From assembly GCA_023333565.1 (NCBI GenBank), contig JAJKFH010003354.1, forward strand, positions 186,001 to 250,000: a stretch of 64,000 bases of DNA, read 5' to 3'. Position 1 is the first letter of the stretch; every line of letters begins with the position of its first letter. Of this stretch, positions 25,872-37,504 are shown piece by piece. A program made the position numbers and the translations under genes. The stretch comes from Puffinus mauretanicus (Eukaryota; Chordata; Aves; Procellariiformes; Procellariidae). The notes under the pieces were generated by a model that was not told the origin of the DNA, ran no database searches, and was given only the letters and a program-made list of their open reading frames with translations.

Positions 25872-26428
25872 GGCACCAGTTACCGCTCACATACAGCGTA
25901 CAGCTCTGGTCACCCGTGTTCAAGACAAACTCATTGAAACCAGAAAGGGGAGCAGAGAGTTGCTTTTGTCAAGCGCTGGAACAGGCTGCCCAGGGAAGTG
26001 GTTGAGTCCCCATCCCTGGAGGTATTTAAAAGACGTGTAGATGTGGCGCTTAGGGACATGGTGTAGTGGTGGACTTGGCAGTGCCAGGTTAGCGGTTGGA
26101 CTCGATGATCTTAAGGGTCTTTTCCACCTAAATGATTCTATGATTCTATGAAGAGGGATGCAAGGGATGGAGAACTCCGTAAGGCAAAGAATAATGTCAG
26201 CATATGAAAAACCAAATATAAAACATCAATGAATAAGTTAAGGCTGGAAATTAGATCCCAAACTTTAACTTCACTGTTAGAGAAGTGATGTTCTGAAGGA
26301 GCCAGCAAGGGTAGAAATCTGAACAACTTAAATACGGCACACAAGTTTATACTGAAGGCCATGGGACACAGGGCTTGTGGGGACTGGCCTTGATGATCCA
26401 GGAGATCCCTTGCAATCCCATTATTTAA
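25872..26428 (+). mobile_element. Ancient amniote CR1 LINE fragment, interrupted by a younger CR1
   Basis: The left part (to about 25960) includes TACAGCTCTGGTCACCCGTG, and the right part resumes after 26152 with GGGATGGAGAACTCC. It continues with AAGGCTGGAAATTAG, GTGATGTTCTGAAGGAGCC and a decayed end GATGATCCAGGAGATCCC. These follow in the right order the C-terminal reverse-transcriptase and 3' region of old CR1 types shared by turtles, crocodiles and birds (from memory). A younger CR1 sits between the halves. Boundaries are approximate. Confidence 0.65.
25961..26152 (+). mobile_element. CR1 LINE 3' fragment nested in an older CR1
   Basis: It reads CGCTGGAACAGGCTGCCCAG, GTATTTAAAAGACGTGTAGA, then GGACTCGATGATCTTAAGGG and two ATGATTCT(ATG) units. 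This corresponds to the last codons of the CR1 reverse transcriptase and the 3' end. It is truncated to about 190 bp and is clearly better preserved than the sequence on both sides. Confidence 0.88.
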
Positions 26429-27334
26429 TTCAAGTGGAAGTTGTCTAAGCGGGGCTGCCTGATTTCAAACATCGCTAATCACCCTATGCAGGAAGTCATT
26501 TCTGAAGTGCTGCTTGAACGAGGACTTGAACTGAGATGTTTGGGATATGCTTCCTCTAATTAGGGCGGAAGATAGGGTAAGGTAACAGCGTGTTACTCTT
26601 GTTAGTGAAGCTATTTCTTCAACTCGAGTGGCAGCGATTTGTGTGGCAGGGGAGAAGGTTCAGGGTTCAGGCACTGTGATAAACCATAAGGGGTGAAGGC
26701 TGCAGAGTTACAGCTGCATTGACACCTCTCCAAGAGAGACGATGCTCTCGTGGTGGGGATAAACTCAAGGTGGTTTTTTAAAGAGGTCTCAGTGGGAGGG
26801 AAACAGTTGGTCCATGACCAACTCATACCTATTGCCTGCTTTTTAATTGCTTTACTGCCTAAGAGCTGTGTTTTATTAACAAGAATGAAGAAAGCCTCAC
26901 AGATGCCTCTGAAGGGATGGGGGCAGGTAAAGTCTCACTTGAGATTAAATGGGGAAGTCTATGGTGACCAAAAAGGACCATCTTTCCTGTCGGTGCTGTG
27001 CTTTGGCTCCTGAGCAGCTCTTTTCTCACTCCGAGCAGAGCAAGATAAATGTTCCTGGATTCTGCAGCTACAGAAACACTCATCACAGAGCAATATCTTC
27101 CCAAGCAAATGTATTCTGGTGGTTGATTAAACCCCTCAGATTCACTTTGGAGTTTAATCAATTGCAGAAGCAGTTTGTTCCTTCATACACTCCCAAATTA
27201 TAGAGGTTATTGCTCAGCCAAAGGTGGGAGAGAACACACGTATTTAGGATGGAAGCAGACAAGAGGCTGTGGTTGCTAAAGCTGAGCAGTATTGATCAAG
27301 CATGCCACAGATTTACGCTATCTTCTCTTGTCAG

Positions 27335-27476
27335 CCATGTCGCCTGGCCAGGACAGCCATGCCAGTATGGAACACCTTCCTGCATCCGAACAGATCCTGC
27401 AAACCCTGAGTGAGCTGGCCAGGTCTTTTCAAGAGATGGCTGACCGCTGCCTGCTGGTTCTGCATTTGGAAGTCAG
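27335..27476 (+). CDS. EXOC4: EXOC4 internal exon, second of four
   Basis: The exon carries 46 full codons plus split codons at both ends. The central sequence [15 protein letters not shown], followed by [15 protein letters not shown], is the conserved EXOC4 segment. The start of the exon ([15 protein letters not shown]) is the least conserved part and fits a loop between helices. The acceptor is TTGTCAG at 27328-27334 after a pyrimidine-rich run. The two bases CC join the single A of the previous exon to make Thr. The donor is GTCAG|GTAAAA, leaving AG of an Arg codon. Length is 142 nt, which alone would shift the frame if skipped. The intron before it is 18.7 kb. The human counterpart is probably exon 15 (inference). 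Confidence 0.95.
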
Positions 27477-30213
27477 GTAAAAGCCCTGAATTTGGGTACT
27501 GCGGGTGAGCTTGGGGGGCTATAGGTTGAGATTCTGTCCAGAGTACGTATTGTGGCACCTGAGACAGATATACTTGCCTGCTGTAGCATCAAAGATAGTC
27601 CAGAAATGCCAGAACCCATCACCACGCATGGTCAAATGTGGGATGGAGGCAGGATACCAAAAGTGGAATTTCCTGGGGAGGTCTGTGTCTTATGTGTCAG
27701 AGACTAGGAAAAATGGGGTTTGGGGGCTTCGTCCTTAGAAAATTGCACATGAAATGATGTTTTAATACTCTAACAGGTGTCTGCCCATTTATTAGCCACT
27801 GCGCTTTGGAGCTTTTCTTACTGGTTTTTCAAATAGGAACAGAAACTGGGAAACCAGCTGGATTTCTTTAAAGGGATGGATAATTTTATGATGTCTCTGA
27901 CTTCACATGCAAAGATCAAAGGCAGCAAATCCCTTTCTTCAGGCTGCCAGCAGTCCACTCTGGGGCTGGGAAGACATTTTTCCCTTACGCATCGTGTCGC
28001 CCAGGTGTATTTTCATTGCTTCCCTTTTCTCTGAAGCATCAAATAGAAGTGGATGTCAGAGACAGGCAACGAGACTTGATGGACCATCAGTTTGTTCTGC
28101 CGTGACATATCCTGAGCCGTATTGTGTCCTTGTGTACATTGGCAGAGCTCTGGTGAAGTCAGTAGGTAGCTTTGAAAAAAAATACACATTAGTTATTGTC
28201 AGCAGCCCTTCAACCTGCTATCCATCATCTGCTGGCCACTTGATTGCAGGCATCACAGATGAGCTGGGCTTTGAAGGATTCGAGGAAAAGATTGTTAAGG
28301 TATGGAAATGGAGCAGCTTTCCAGCTGCGACGTAATGCAAGGTGATGCCTGAGCTAACCCGGACTCGTGGTATGGGCACCAGCCTAAATGGGTTTCTGGC
28401 CTCAGTCCTCTGTGGCTTTCCATCACACTCGGGTTAAGCAGAAGTAAGTGCAAATGTAATTCAGGAAAAATTTTCGCTGTCATTTTAGAGCAGACCATTG
28501 CCCGCCTCCTCTAGTGCTTCTAACAGGAGTCCCAGTTTGATGCTGTAAACACACCAAAGCATGTTACTCTGTGCATCGGGTGGAAAGGATTGAGAAGAAG
28601 AGATGCTAACAACCAGGAAAATCCCCAGTGGGGTGGGAGCTTCCCCATATTCATCACTCTGCATTTGCAACCAGCTGCAGTAACAGAGAAAAATCCCAGT
28701 CCCTCTGACGGCTGTTACGAGCAGGCTTCTCTGAGATTCCTACGCCAGCTCCCCGGATCCGTGCCGTTGCCAAAGTGCATAGTACAATGTGTATTCCTTC
28801 AGAGAAACCCTGTGCTTTAAACAGGCACTCAGAGCACGTTTGTAAAGAGCTTGGGAATTTATCCGGCCTCTTGCTGTTGCAGGCGCAGTCTAAGAAAGCA
28901 CCAGCAAACAGCAAAGCGGATTTGAGAGGACGCACTTATCCCCCGGTATTTCTCCTCCCTTCGGGTCCCCGTTCGTGCACAGCTCCGCCAGATGCGGGTG
29001 GGCACCAGCCCGGCGTTGGCTTCTCCTCCTCCAGTACCGAGTGGGCATGGCCTGAGGACAGTGGTCACTGAGATCCTTGGATTTATATCTGCTTCCTTAA
29101 AGGAAATCTGTTGGAGCATTCAGATCATTAACCATTTCTTTTGTTACAGATAACCATGGAGTTTTAGGTTACTTAATGTCTGTTACAGTATTTTCCTATA
29201 AAAAGCCCAATATAGAATTATATAGGAGCAGGCACTAAAGAGTACAAACAGATGTTTTTACTCTTGGAATTGCCCTAAATTGAACTTGCTTGTGATGGCC
29301 CCCTCAAGGATGTTTTCCGGGAGGACAGGGGACATGAAAGCCAGGACATACCCATCACAGCTTCTCCCACCCCCACACAACTCCCCGCTGTTTGGGCCAG
29401 TCTGCGGTGAACTTTCTGTCTCAGTGTGCTGATTTTGAGTTATGCTTCAAATGCAAGGGATATTTCACCCAGGCTGCGATTTGGACGTGTTCCCCTGACG
29501 GATGAAATTCAGAAGAACCCAGCCAACCTCCTGTCCCCATTGAGTGATGTGGGTGAAGCCCAAGAATTGCAAAAGTAGAAGGAGTTTTGCTATCGACTTT
29601 GCTGGGTATAGCACCTTCCTCTATAGGTTCGAGAGAAATTACTTAATTACAGTTTTTTGCAGAACCCTAATAGGTGATTTGAATGCACAGAATTTCTCCT
29701 TCGATGGAGGGGTGATGGTTGGGCACGTTCACCACGCAGGTGAACAGAAAAGAAAAAAGTTGCAATAGTGTTAAATGCTTAGGAATAGGCACAACCTTGG
29801 CCTGCTAATTATCATTTCACGTCCCCTGGCTCATTCCTTCTGCCAGTTATAACTGTTATTAGAACTTTATGGTACGTAGGAGTTCTTCTTTGAGCATCAG
29901 TATGGAAATGCTGCTGAACCAGCATGTCTGAAGTTGAAGAATCTGGTGAAAAGGCACTTGGCCACTTTACTGGGATGGTGTAGGTCAGATCTGTTAATGA
30001 AGGGTCCTTTGTATTCACCTCTAAAGATGGGACAATGACATGTCAAGAGCAGATGTGTTTAATGCCGACATAACCACCCATTTCTTAAAATTACTGTTAT
30101 TTTTTACTTGCTTGAACATCAGAAGGAAAATAAGAAGGCAACACTTTGCATACCCACCGATATTTTAACGTCAGGGTTCTTGCACTGTAACATCTCTCTC
30201 TTCTGTCTCACAG
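27477..30213 (+). other. EXOC4: EXOC4 intron, 2.7 kb
   Basis: GT-AG intron with a GTAAAA donor and a strong polypyrimidine acceptor. It contains one ancient CR1 3' end at about 27950-28112. I see nothing else recognisable in the remaining sequence on either strand. Confidence 0.9.
27950..28112 (+). mobile_element. Ancient CR1 LINE 3' end
   Basis: In order it shows GGGAAGACATTTTTCCCTTA, CTCTGAAGCATCAAATAG, GTCAGAGACAGGCAACGAG and ACTTGATGGACCATCAGTTT. This is the recognisable 3' end of old amniote CR1 types (the GGCTAGATGGACC region), heavily mutated. No coding potential remains. Confidence 0.7.
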
Positions 30214-30392
30214 AGTTCATTGCTTCCACTACCTGATCCCGCTGGCTAAACAAGGGAACTACGCCATCGTCGCCAACGTGGAGAGCATGGACTATGACCC
30301 TCTCGTTGTCCGGCTCAACAAGGACATCAGTGCTATCGAGGAAGCCATGAGCGCCAGCCTCCAGCAGCACAAGTTCCAGTACATCTTCGAAG
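30214..30392 (+). CDS. EXOC4: EXOC4 internal exon, third of four
   Basis: This is the best conserved exon in the window. It reads [17 protein letters not shown] at the start, [18 protein letters not shown] in the middle and [13 protein letters not shown] at the end, essentially the vertebrate EXOC4 sequence. The acceptor is strong (CTCTCTTCTGTCTCACAG). Its first base completes the Arg codon begun in the previous exon. The donor is weaker than the others: GAAG|GTCAGG, with C at +3 instead of a purine. One base is left over for the next exon. Length is 179 nt. The segment belongs to the CATCHR-type helical rods that pack SEC8 against the other exocyst subunits (family knowledge). It is probably exon 16 in human numbering. 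Confidence 0.97.
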
Positions 30393-32054
30393 GTCAGGCG
30401 TTTACCGTAAGGGTTTGGTTCTTAAGAAATGATTTTTCATTCTCATCCCAAAGCTCAGCAGTATTCCTTCCGGGGGTAAGGCAGCCTGTGGTACTGTTGC
30501 CACCTGCAGCAGATCGATAAGCGAGACCCATGCAAACACAGGGCACTCAAAAAACCTGATGCCTCCATACCATTTCTGAGCTGAATAGGAGAAACGGGCC
30601 ATGCTGAGTAGTAAATGCAAAAAGTAGTTGATGTACGTGCAGGACAGTTCTTCCTCGGGAAGCCGTAGGGCATGTGTATATATTACAAGCACAGCTCTAT
30701 TATGGCACAGTTCCTATCCAAAGTGTAGCCATTCCATTCCTAAAATTAAATTTAGAGAACATTAGCTCTTCCGATGTCTCATCTGTCGTGATTACCTTGG
30801 AGAATATAAATCATGTCTTGGTTCATCTCCCCTGTATTTATTTGTGGCGCTGACGCACGGTTCTCTTGCCTGCGCGCCAGGATACGTGTCCTTTTATGTG
30901 GTGGTGGTTCAAAGTCAGGAGTAGGTGGGGACTGGAGATGTACCCATTGCCCAATATAATATGTCAGCAGGGATGAAGCTTTGCAAGCCTGGCTAGCCTT
31001 ATTTTGGCCACTGCTTACTGGTCCTAGAGAAGGCTTTCAGTATCTGTGTACTTCCCCCCTGTACCCACGTAGCTACTGATGGAGCATTTTTTAATCAGAT
31101 GTTTTCTGAGCTGTGTGGATCCGTGGCAAACTGAGTGATCACCAGCACATTGTAGAGCTCCTCTTACAGCTCAGGTCTACTGTGTCTGTTCGAGGAGACA
31201 GCGAAATGGCTCCAGACAGAGCCATGGGGACTGTTCGCATCTCGCTGAGCCATAAGGTTGAAATTCCTGCACATGGTCTTCATGAAACGTGGGCACCTCT
31301 TAAGCCCAGTTTTGGGTTTTACATATACCCTGTGCTGGTTGCCTGTACATGAACATATTTCCTTAATTCAGACTTTTAATCGATGTCTAGTCTTGTACAG
31401 ACCTGTGTACTGAGTGAATTAGGCTGGTTTTTTTTCTATTTGGAATGCGACGTGAATGGATACATCATTTTGGGGGTGGCTGTGACTTCTGGCAGCTGGC
31501 TATGTCCTTCAGCAGCAGAGGAGAGATGGAGACATCATTCAGACACAAGAAACGGTTCAGGACTGATCAGAGAGAGGTTGCGCATCAAGTGCATTGAAGT
31601 GCAGATCATTTCTGCTCTTGTGGACTGTGAGTTTACCAGGGAAAAATACCACCCTTGATAACAGATTAAAATACTGTCATTTTGTAGGAGCAGTAGCGGT
31701 CCATTGCTCTGCCCAGACAGAGAGAGGGACTGAAAGGGACATTGTGCAAAGCCTGACTGTAAATCTGGAAGTGTCCTGGAAATATCAATGGCTATGATGA
31801 TGCTACTTTGAGGTTTTGTAGTGTTTGGGGGCGTTTTTGTATTTTTACTAAAGAAAGAAACCTTGAGGAACGTCCTCCTAAAATGCACAGGGAAGATATT
31901 AAGGGCTGTTTCCACGTACAGTCCAGTGTATCCCCTGTTCCAGTTCACATGTACCACTTAACAGTGCTGAGTCATGGGTTTTATGGTGAATTATTGTCAC
32001 TAAATGTCTTCCTTCTCTGATTTTATTGTTTGTTTCCCCCCCTCACTCTTGCAG
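30393..32054 (+). other. EXOC4: EXOC4 intron, 1.66 kb
   Basis: GT-AG intron with a slightly weak donor (GTCAGG) and a strong C-rich acceptor. No repeat, RNA gene or second exon was recognised inside it. Confidence 0.9.
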
Positions 32055-32214
32055 GTTTGGGCCACCTTATTTCCTGCATTCTTATCAACGGCGCCCACTA
32101 CTTCAAGCGCATCAGTGAATCTGGCATCAAGAAAATGTGTAGGAACATCTTCATCCTCCAGCAAAACCTGACGAACATCACCATGTCACGTGAGGCTGAC
32201 CTGGACTTTGCAAG
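32055..32214 (+). CDS. EXOC4: EXOC4 internal exon, last one visible in the window
   Basis: The exon encodes [16 protein letters not shown], then [10 protein letters not shown] and [19 protein letters not shown], ending ADLDFAR. This is EXOC4 with small conservative changes from mammals. The acceptor is very strong, a long C/T tract ending CTCTTGCAG. The leading GT completes the Gly codon begun in the previous exon. The donor is CAAG|GTGAGC, leaving AG of an Arg codon. Length is 160 nt. In mammals one more coding exon (beginning QYYEML) finishes the protein. I looked for it through 64000 and did not find it, so the window ends inside the last intron. Probably exon 17 in human numbering (inference). 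Confidence 0.96.
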
Positions 32215-35200
32215 GTGAGCAGAGAGCCCCATGTTGGGTTTGTTACTATTTCGATGTCCAGGTGTACAGAGGTAGCTCCTTCCAAAAGTTTCACCACTCA
32301 TGCGTGCAACTGGAAGGATATCAAGTTAAACCCATCGAAGTCTTAATCGTAATATTCACTTTCCCCCTTGTTGAGCAACGTTCAGAGCAACGTGGATCAT
32401 TTGAGCTCAGGAGGAGCTCAAAGTGGAGGTCCCACCAAAGCGGCTGTGCTTGGGGCTTCCTGTTGGTGTGGTTCTCCTGAGACCAAAACCCAGGCAAGGA
32501 AAAGATTCTAGGTATAGGTCTCGGGTGGAACTTAAACTGGGTGAATCTGGGGCCTGGATTCATGCCCAGATAAATAATACTTTGGTTTGCGAAGGCTTAA
32601 ACTTTTATCAACTCACAGGAACAGTGCGTGTGAACCTCAGGGGTGTCAGATGCTGTCTCCCTTCAAGATCTGTTGCTCTTAACATAGTAGTAAGAGCAAA
32701 ACGAAAACAAAACGGGACATGATAGATCCCCTGCAAGTTTCTCACCAATCTTGCTGCTTTATTCACTAAAGGGGGATCATTTGAGGAATAAGCAAACACT
32801 AAACGGTACGTGCTTTGCACGTGGACCTAGGGTGCTGGCTACCAGTAGCTGTATTGGCTGATCCTCTGTGGCAGCAGCTGGTTCAGCAACAGGCAGCTGA
32901 GCCCAAGAAACAGCCAAAGGAAGAGTCTGGAACTTGCAAATTAAGGCTCGTAGATCAAACAACAGAGTTTCGCGTGACACTCGAATATGACCCACCACAA
33001 ACACTGGCAATAGTTGGTGTCGTCATTTGGCCATCGCTCTTGGAGACTGAATTACAGGAGGAGCACGACTCCCTCAGACGAGGGAGAGTAGGTATGACTG
33101 AGTGCCTCATTTACTTGGGCTCTCATATGGGGAATGATGTCATTATTGAATTAGTTTCTTCATAATAACATTGACATGGAGAAGTTATGAATGCTGAGGC
33201 CTGGAGGAGAGGGAGAGAGAAAGATCCATTACTAACTCTCCAAGGAATAGAGTTCCCAAATCCAATCTTTCCTTTTTTAAATGATTTTTTTCCCTGATCT
33301 GTTGAAATGTTAAATAAATTAGCCCAGGTTTTTGGCAGGCAGAGCAGAGCTTGAGCATGTGCTGACAGCAACTGGCACCCAAATAATGAAATGCTGACCA
33401 AGCGCTGCTGGAGGCTGGCACGGCACGGCTGGCCGTTTTCTGGAGAGGTCTTTGCGGTAAGGGTTGAAGAGCCGTGGAGCTCTGACTCGTAGTGCTGCAT
33501 AATTTGACGTGGAGTTTGAAGGGAAGGGAACGTGTTCACCCCTCCCGATCTTGCTTGGTGGGTGATATGCCAGACCAGCAGTTTTCACAACATCAAACAC
33601 ATACCAGCCGCCTTCATATATGAGTTATGTGACAAATAGATGTTCTCCTGCACCATTGGAGCTGCTGGGTACCATCATCGACAGCTGTGGAGCTGGGAAA
33701 AGATACCTGAGCTTTCTGCACAGCAGCATCTGCTGCTTTGTGGTACCTACGATGCAGATCTCTTCCCATGATATAAATTCAACAACATTTCTTTTTAGCT
33801 TTCATGACTGCATCGCTTCCGTCTTTCTTTTGGGGCAGATTTCTGTGATCTAGAGAGTATGTTTTATTCTTTTCTTCTTCAGATGACTCCTGAATGCTTA
33901 TTATCCAGATTCTCCTTTTACATAAACAAGGTGTCTCGTGCATCCAAACCCTGCCCTGCTCACCTGAATTTACAATTACCCGAGCAAGTTCTCGTGTTAC
34001 CCCAGGGACTCCAGTTACTAAGGTCTATCCAAACTATAAAATAAACATAACAGTTCACCCCCAGAAAGCATAAAATAACATCAATGCAGGATAAAAGTGA
34101 TTTGTACTTCTGTGATATAGCTCATATAGGAATTTGTAAATGCTTTGCGCGGTAGCTAACCATCAGTTTTGCCTTTTTAAAGACGAGATAAGGAGAGCAA
34201 GTGGTTATTTCATGTAGGGGAGCAGTGGCAGAGCTGATGGAGAAATACTCACTCACCTGCTCTTCCTTCCCCCCTGCACCTCCTGGTAACGGGGTAAATT
34301 CCCTCCCTTCTTCACTTCTGCAGGGAACTGGGTGATCATTACTGAATGGGAGAGAAGATTTCTGAAGTGGGTCTAACCCAGCTTGGGACTCACTGCCCCA
34401 TCTCTGGTCTTTGCATTGCCCTTGTGCAATAATTCAACATTTACTCCGATTTCTTTAAGGAACTTGGTTAGAAGTCATGGGCTCCTTTGATCAGGGAAAT
34501 ACATAATAGTTTTCCAGTGGTTTTTTCACACACAGAGAAAAATAGATTTTCTCAGGCGGTTGTGGAGCTCTTTGCCCTCCAGGTTGGATCTAAGCCTCCT
34601 CTGAAGGTGACTGGCTTATGCATCCCCTGGACGGGCAGTTCGCTGCCCCTGTTGCTCCCTTGCCCTCTCGATATTTCTTTGTCCGTGAGAGTGTGGCCCT
34701 CAGGGTTCAAGAAGCAATTAGCCACAATTAACGATCAATACATCGCTCTTCATACGATCGTCCGTCATACTTTATGTTTTAATTCAGGAACAGGTCCTGT
34801 GCGGTCCTTCTCTGAAAGTGAATGCATTTAAATTCTGATGTGCTCAAGTTTATAGGAAAGAGCGGACCATTTGGGAAAGGGCCAAAAGGCTTTCAAGATT
34901 TTCCTGGGTGTCACGCTTTTGATTTTGGGTTTGGTTTTGGGTTTATTTTTCACCTTTTATATATTCTTCAAGGCTTTCTATGGGTCCCAAAGAGCACTGG
35001 GCATCCCCGTTCTTCTCTTAGTTGGTTCCTTAGGCAGGAGAAACCGCAACGAGGGAAGCCAGAGGGGGAAGCTCTTTCTCCTCTGAAGCCAAAATCACGT
35101 AGAGGATTCACAGCAAAATCTTAACCCATGTAACACTCACTGGTTCTGGTGAGACGCTTGCTGTTTAAACCGCATTTTTCAAAAGATCTGTAACCTGCAG

Positions 35201-37491
35201 GTGACAACAGCAGGATTTGCTGCTTTGGGAGTAGAACCATGGCAGGGGGAGGATTTGTTTCAAATGAGTTTTGCTTTGAGATTCTCAGTTCAAGGTAGAG
35301 TGGGGCAGGGAAACTCTCTGCAGAGCATCACGAAGCAAGCCAGAGCACGCTTCCCTTGAAAAAAATAAATTGCCAAGTTCTGCAAGCTGTAGCAAGGAGT
35401 TTCTCCGCTGACAAGAGAAAGGGTAAAATAGGCTGGTTCTGACTGCTGAGGTGTCACAAAAGGATTTGTAGCATTTGCTAAATTTCCTGCAAATATTAAT
35501 AGGTTTTTCCCTTATATGCGTGTTCAGTATCTAGGCCAGCAGAAATGCAGTCAGTCGTTAGGGCATCCACTACTATATTAAAGAAAAAGCGGTATTTCCT
35601 TCCCGTGTATAATTCTTAGGCATATACTGCAAAGTTTGGGACTGAGCATGAGTTCCACATATTGGAAACTCCAAATTTTGGAAGTTTCAGACCCAGAATT
35701 AGGTTTATGGCATTAGAGGGATAAAATTCAGCTTCAAATTTGGCTTCCAGTTCAGGTCTTTTCCCTTGTGCCTTCTTTCCTACTCCCCCTCTATCCTCAC
35801 CAAAAAATTACATTTGCACGTTTATGCAGAGATTTCATCAGAGGTAATCAAAAAAGACTAGGTTTCTGCTTCAGACTTACCCTTAAATAAAATATCATTC
35901 AACTCCTAGATGTTCATTTTTCATTTAAAAAAAATAACTTCCTTAGACATACAGCAGTGATAAAATTGCCCTATTCTTGAAAGTTAATTGAGGTGGTTGC
36001 AAGGGGAAGGGAGAGACCAGTGATGAAATGGGAACATTTCATACAACACCGTGTCATTTTGACCTGTGAGGTAAAGGGGTTTGAGTGGTGCTGCTCATCG
36101 TTACTGGGATGAAGTGTCCTTCATCCCTTAAATGGTTTGCAGCATAGAAAACCAGAAGTACGCCGAAGAGTTAGATCGGGGGTTTCCCTGCTGCGGCCAT
36201 TCCAGTTAGCAGTTGCAATGGCCATCCATCCCACAGGGACCAGGAATTCTTCTTCCTGCTGCTAAAGTTGTTACCAGGACCCTTGGCTCTGACCACGTCT
36301 TTCTAGTAGATGTGGCACCTACATTGTCACTGCCAGCGGATCCCAGCCACTCTGGGAGAAGTCCCCCATGAGAAGGCACGGGCAGAAGCCATCAGCATGC
36401 CAGACAGTTGTTCACAGGTTGGCCATGAATAAGCCCTGAAATGTAGTTCAGATACCTGTGATCAAATCTATCGGTATACAAGGGCTGCTTGAATTTTCAT
36501 CATTCACAAAAGAGAATGACCTTTGCTTCCGCTCCCCGGCAAAATACAGCTGCGGCTGCTGCTCTGACCTTGTCCCTCTGCGTCTGTGCTCTCCCCGTGA
36601 CACCCGTGATGCTACGACGTACATGTACTTGCTTGTATTCTTATATTCGGGGGGCAAACACCTTTCCTCCACCCATCCAGCCACCTGCAGAGAGCCAGGA
36701 GAGAACGGCATCAGTCCTCATACTGGTTTCAAAGTAAGTGAGAACTGTCGAGGCGTGTGTAGGAAGCAGTTCCAATTAACACCAGTTACCCTAAATGGGT
36801 CCTGGAAATACACCCTTTACCCAAAACCCATCTTCATTTAGGTGGGGAGGGTAAGAGAGTATAGATGAAGGAGGGTGCAGCTGGAGCTTGAGCTTTCCTT
36901 CAAACCAGGGTCAAACTGCTGCATCATCGGTGGGGTTGGATCCACCAAGGTCAAGGTGCCGAGATGTCTGCACGGGGCCACACGGTGTGATGGGGAGAGA
37001 CTAGCGTGGGTTTGGGAAGCAGCGGATCTGCCCCTGCTCTGGCACCCAACAAGCGCTCTATTTTTGCTTGGAAGTTTGAGTGAATCACAGCAGAGTGGAT
37101 ATAGACCCGCCGGGTTTAGGAGCAGCTCCGTCGGTGACAAGAGGCAGAGATGCCCTTGTGCTACAATTTTCCAGTGCAGACAGCCCCGTTGCTTTCAGCA
37201 CAAACATTCACGGAGGTGACAGGGTTGTCCCGTCTGGCTCCAATGATTGCATGGGGACAATTGGAAAACGCCACCGGGAGCAATCTCCGAACTGCAGCAG
37301 CGGGATTTCAGAGGGTGCTTTATTTCAGAGGACAGTTCTGCTTCGGGTGCTCGGCATTCAGGGCTCCTCTCCAGCTATGACTGGCAGGCAGGGGATTTTT
37401 TTTTGTTTGATTATACAGGGGCGGGAGAGATTTGTGCCTCTTCCCTAATGCGCGAGGCTGTCCCAGGCAGGAGGAATGAGCAATAACTTGC

Positions 37492-37504
37492 TGCCATCTG
37501 CTGG
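37492..37504 (-). promoter_or_regulatory. Candidate CTCF binding site
   Basis: On the minus strand the bases are CCAGCAGATGGCA, which fits the CTCF core CCASYAGRKGGCR at all 13 positions. It lies in a GC-richer part of the last intron (about 37.1-37.5 kb). Motif match only; occupancy is unknown. Confidence 0.4.

Larger units (their letters stand above)
8671..27334 (+). other. EXOC4: EXOC4 intron of 18.7 kb between the first and second visible exons
   Basis: This GT-AG intron (GTAAGT donor, TCAG acceptor) holds a tRNA-derived SINE remnant (9.48 kb), an ancient CR1 endonuclease fragment (10.7 kb), an antisense solo LTR (14.75 kb), a palindromic element (15.64 kb), MIR-like pieces (15.4 and 22.0 kb), a CR1 3' end (21.5 kb) and nested CR1s (25.9-26.4 kb). 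It also has small tandem repeats at 21.29 and 25.25 kb. The rest, including 10.96-14.7, 15.8-21.2 and 22.15-25.2 kb, shows nothing I can name. No other gene is evident on either strand. Confidence 0.85.

Noticed and set aside
34871..35086. Open frame with a hydrophobic, membrane-like N-terminal segment
   Set aside because: The hydrophobic run comes from a low-complexity TTTTGGGTTTGG stretch; no family resemblance, splice context or promoter supports a gene.
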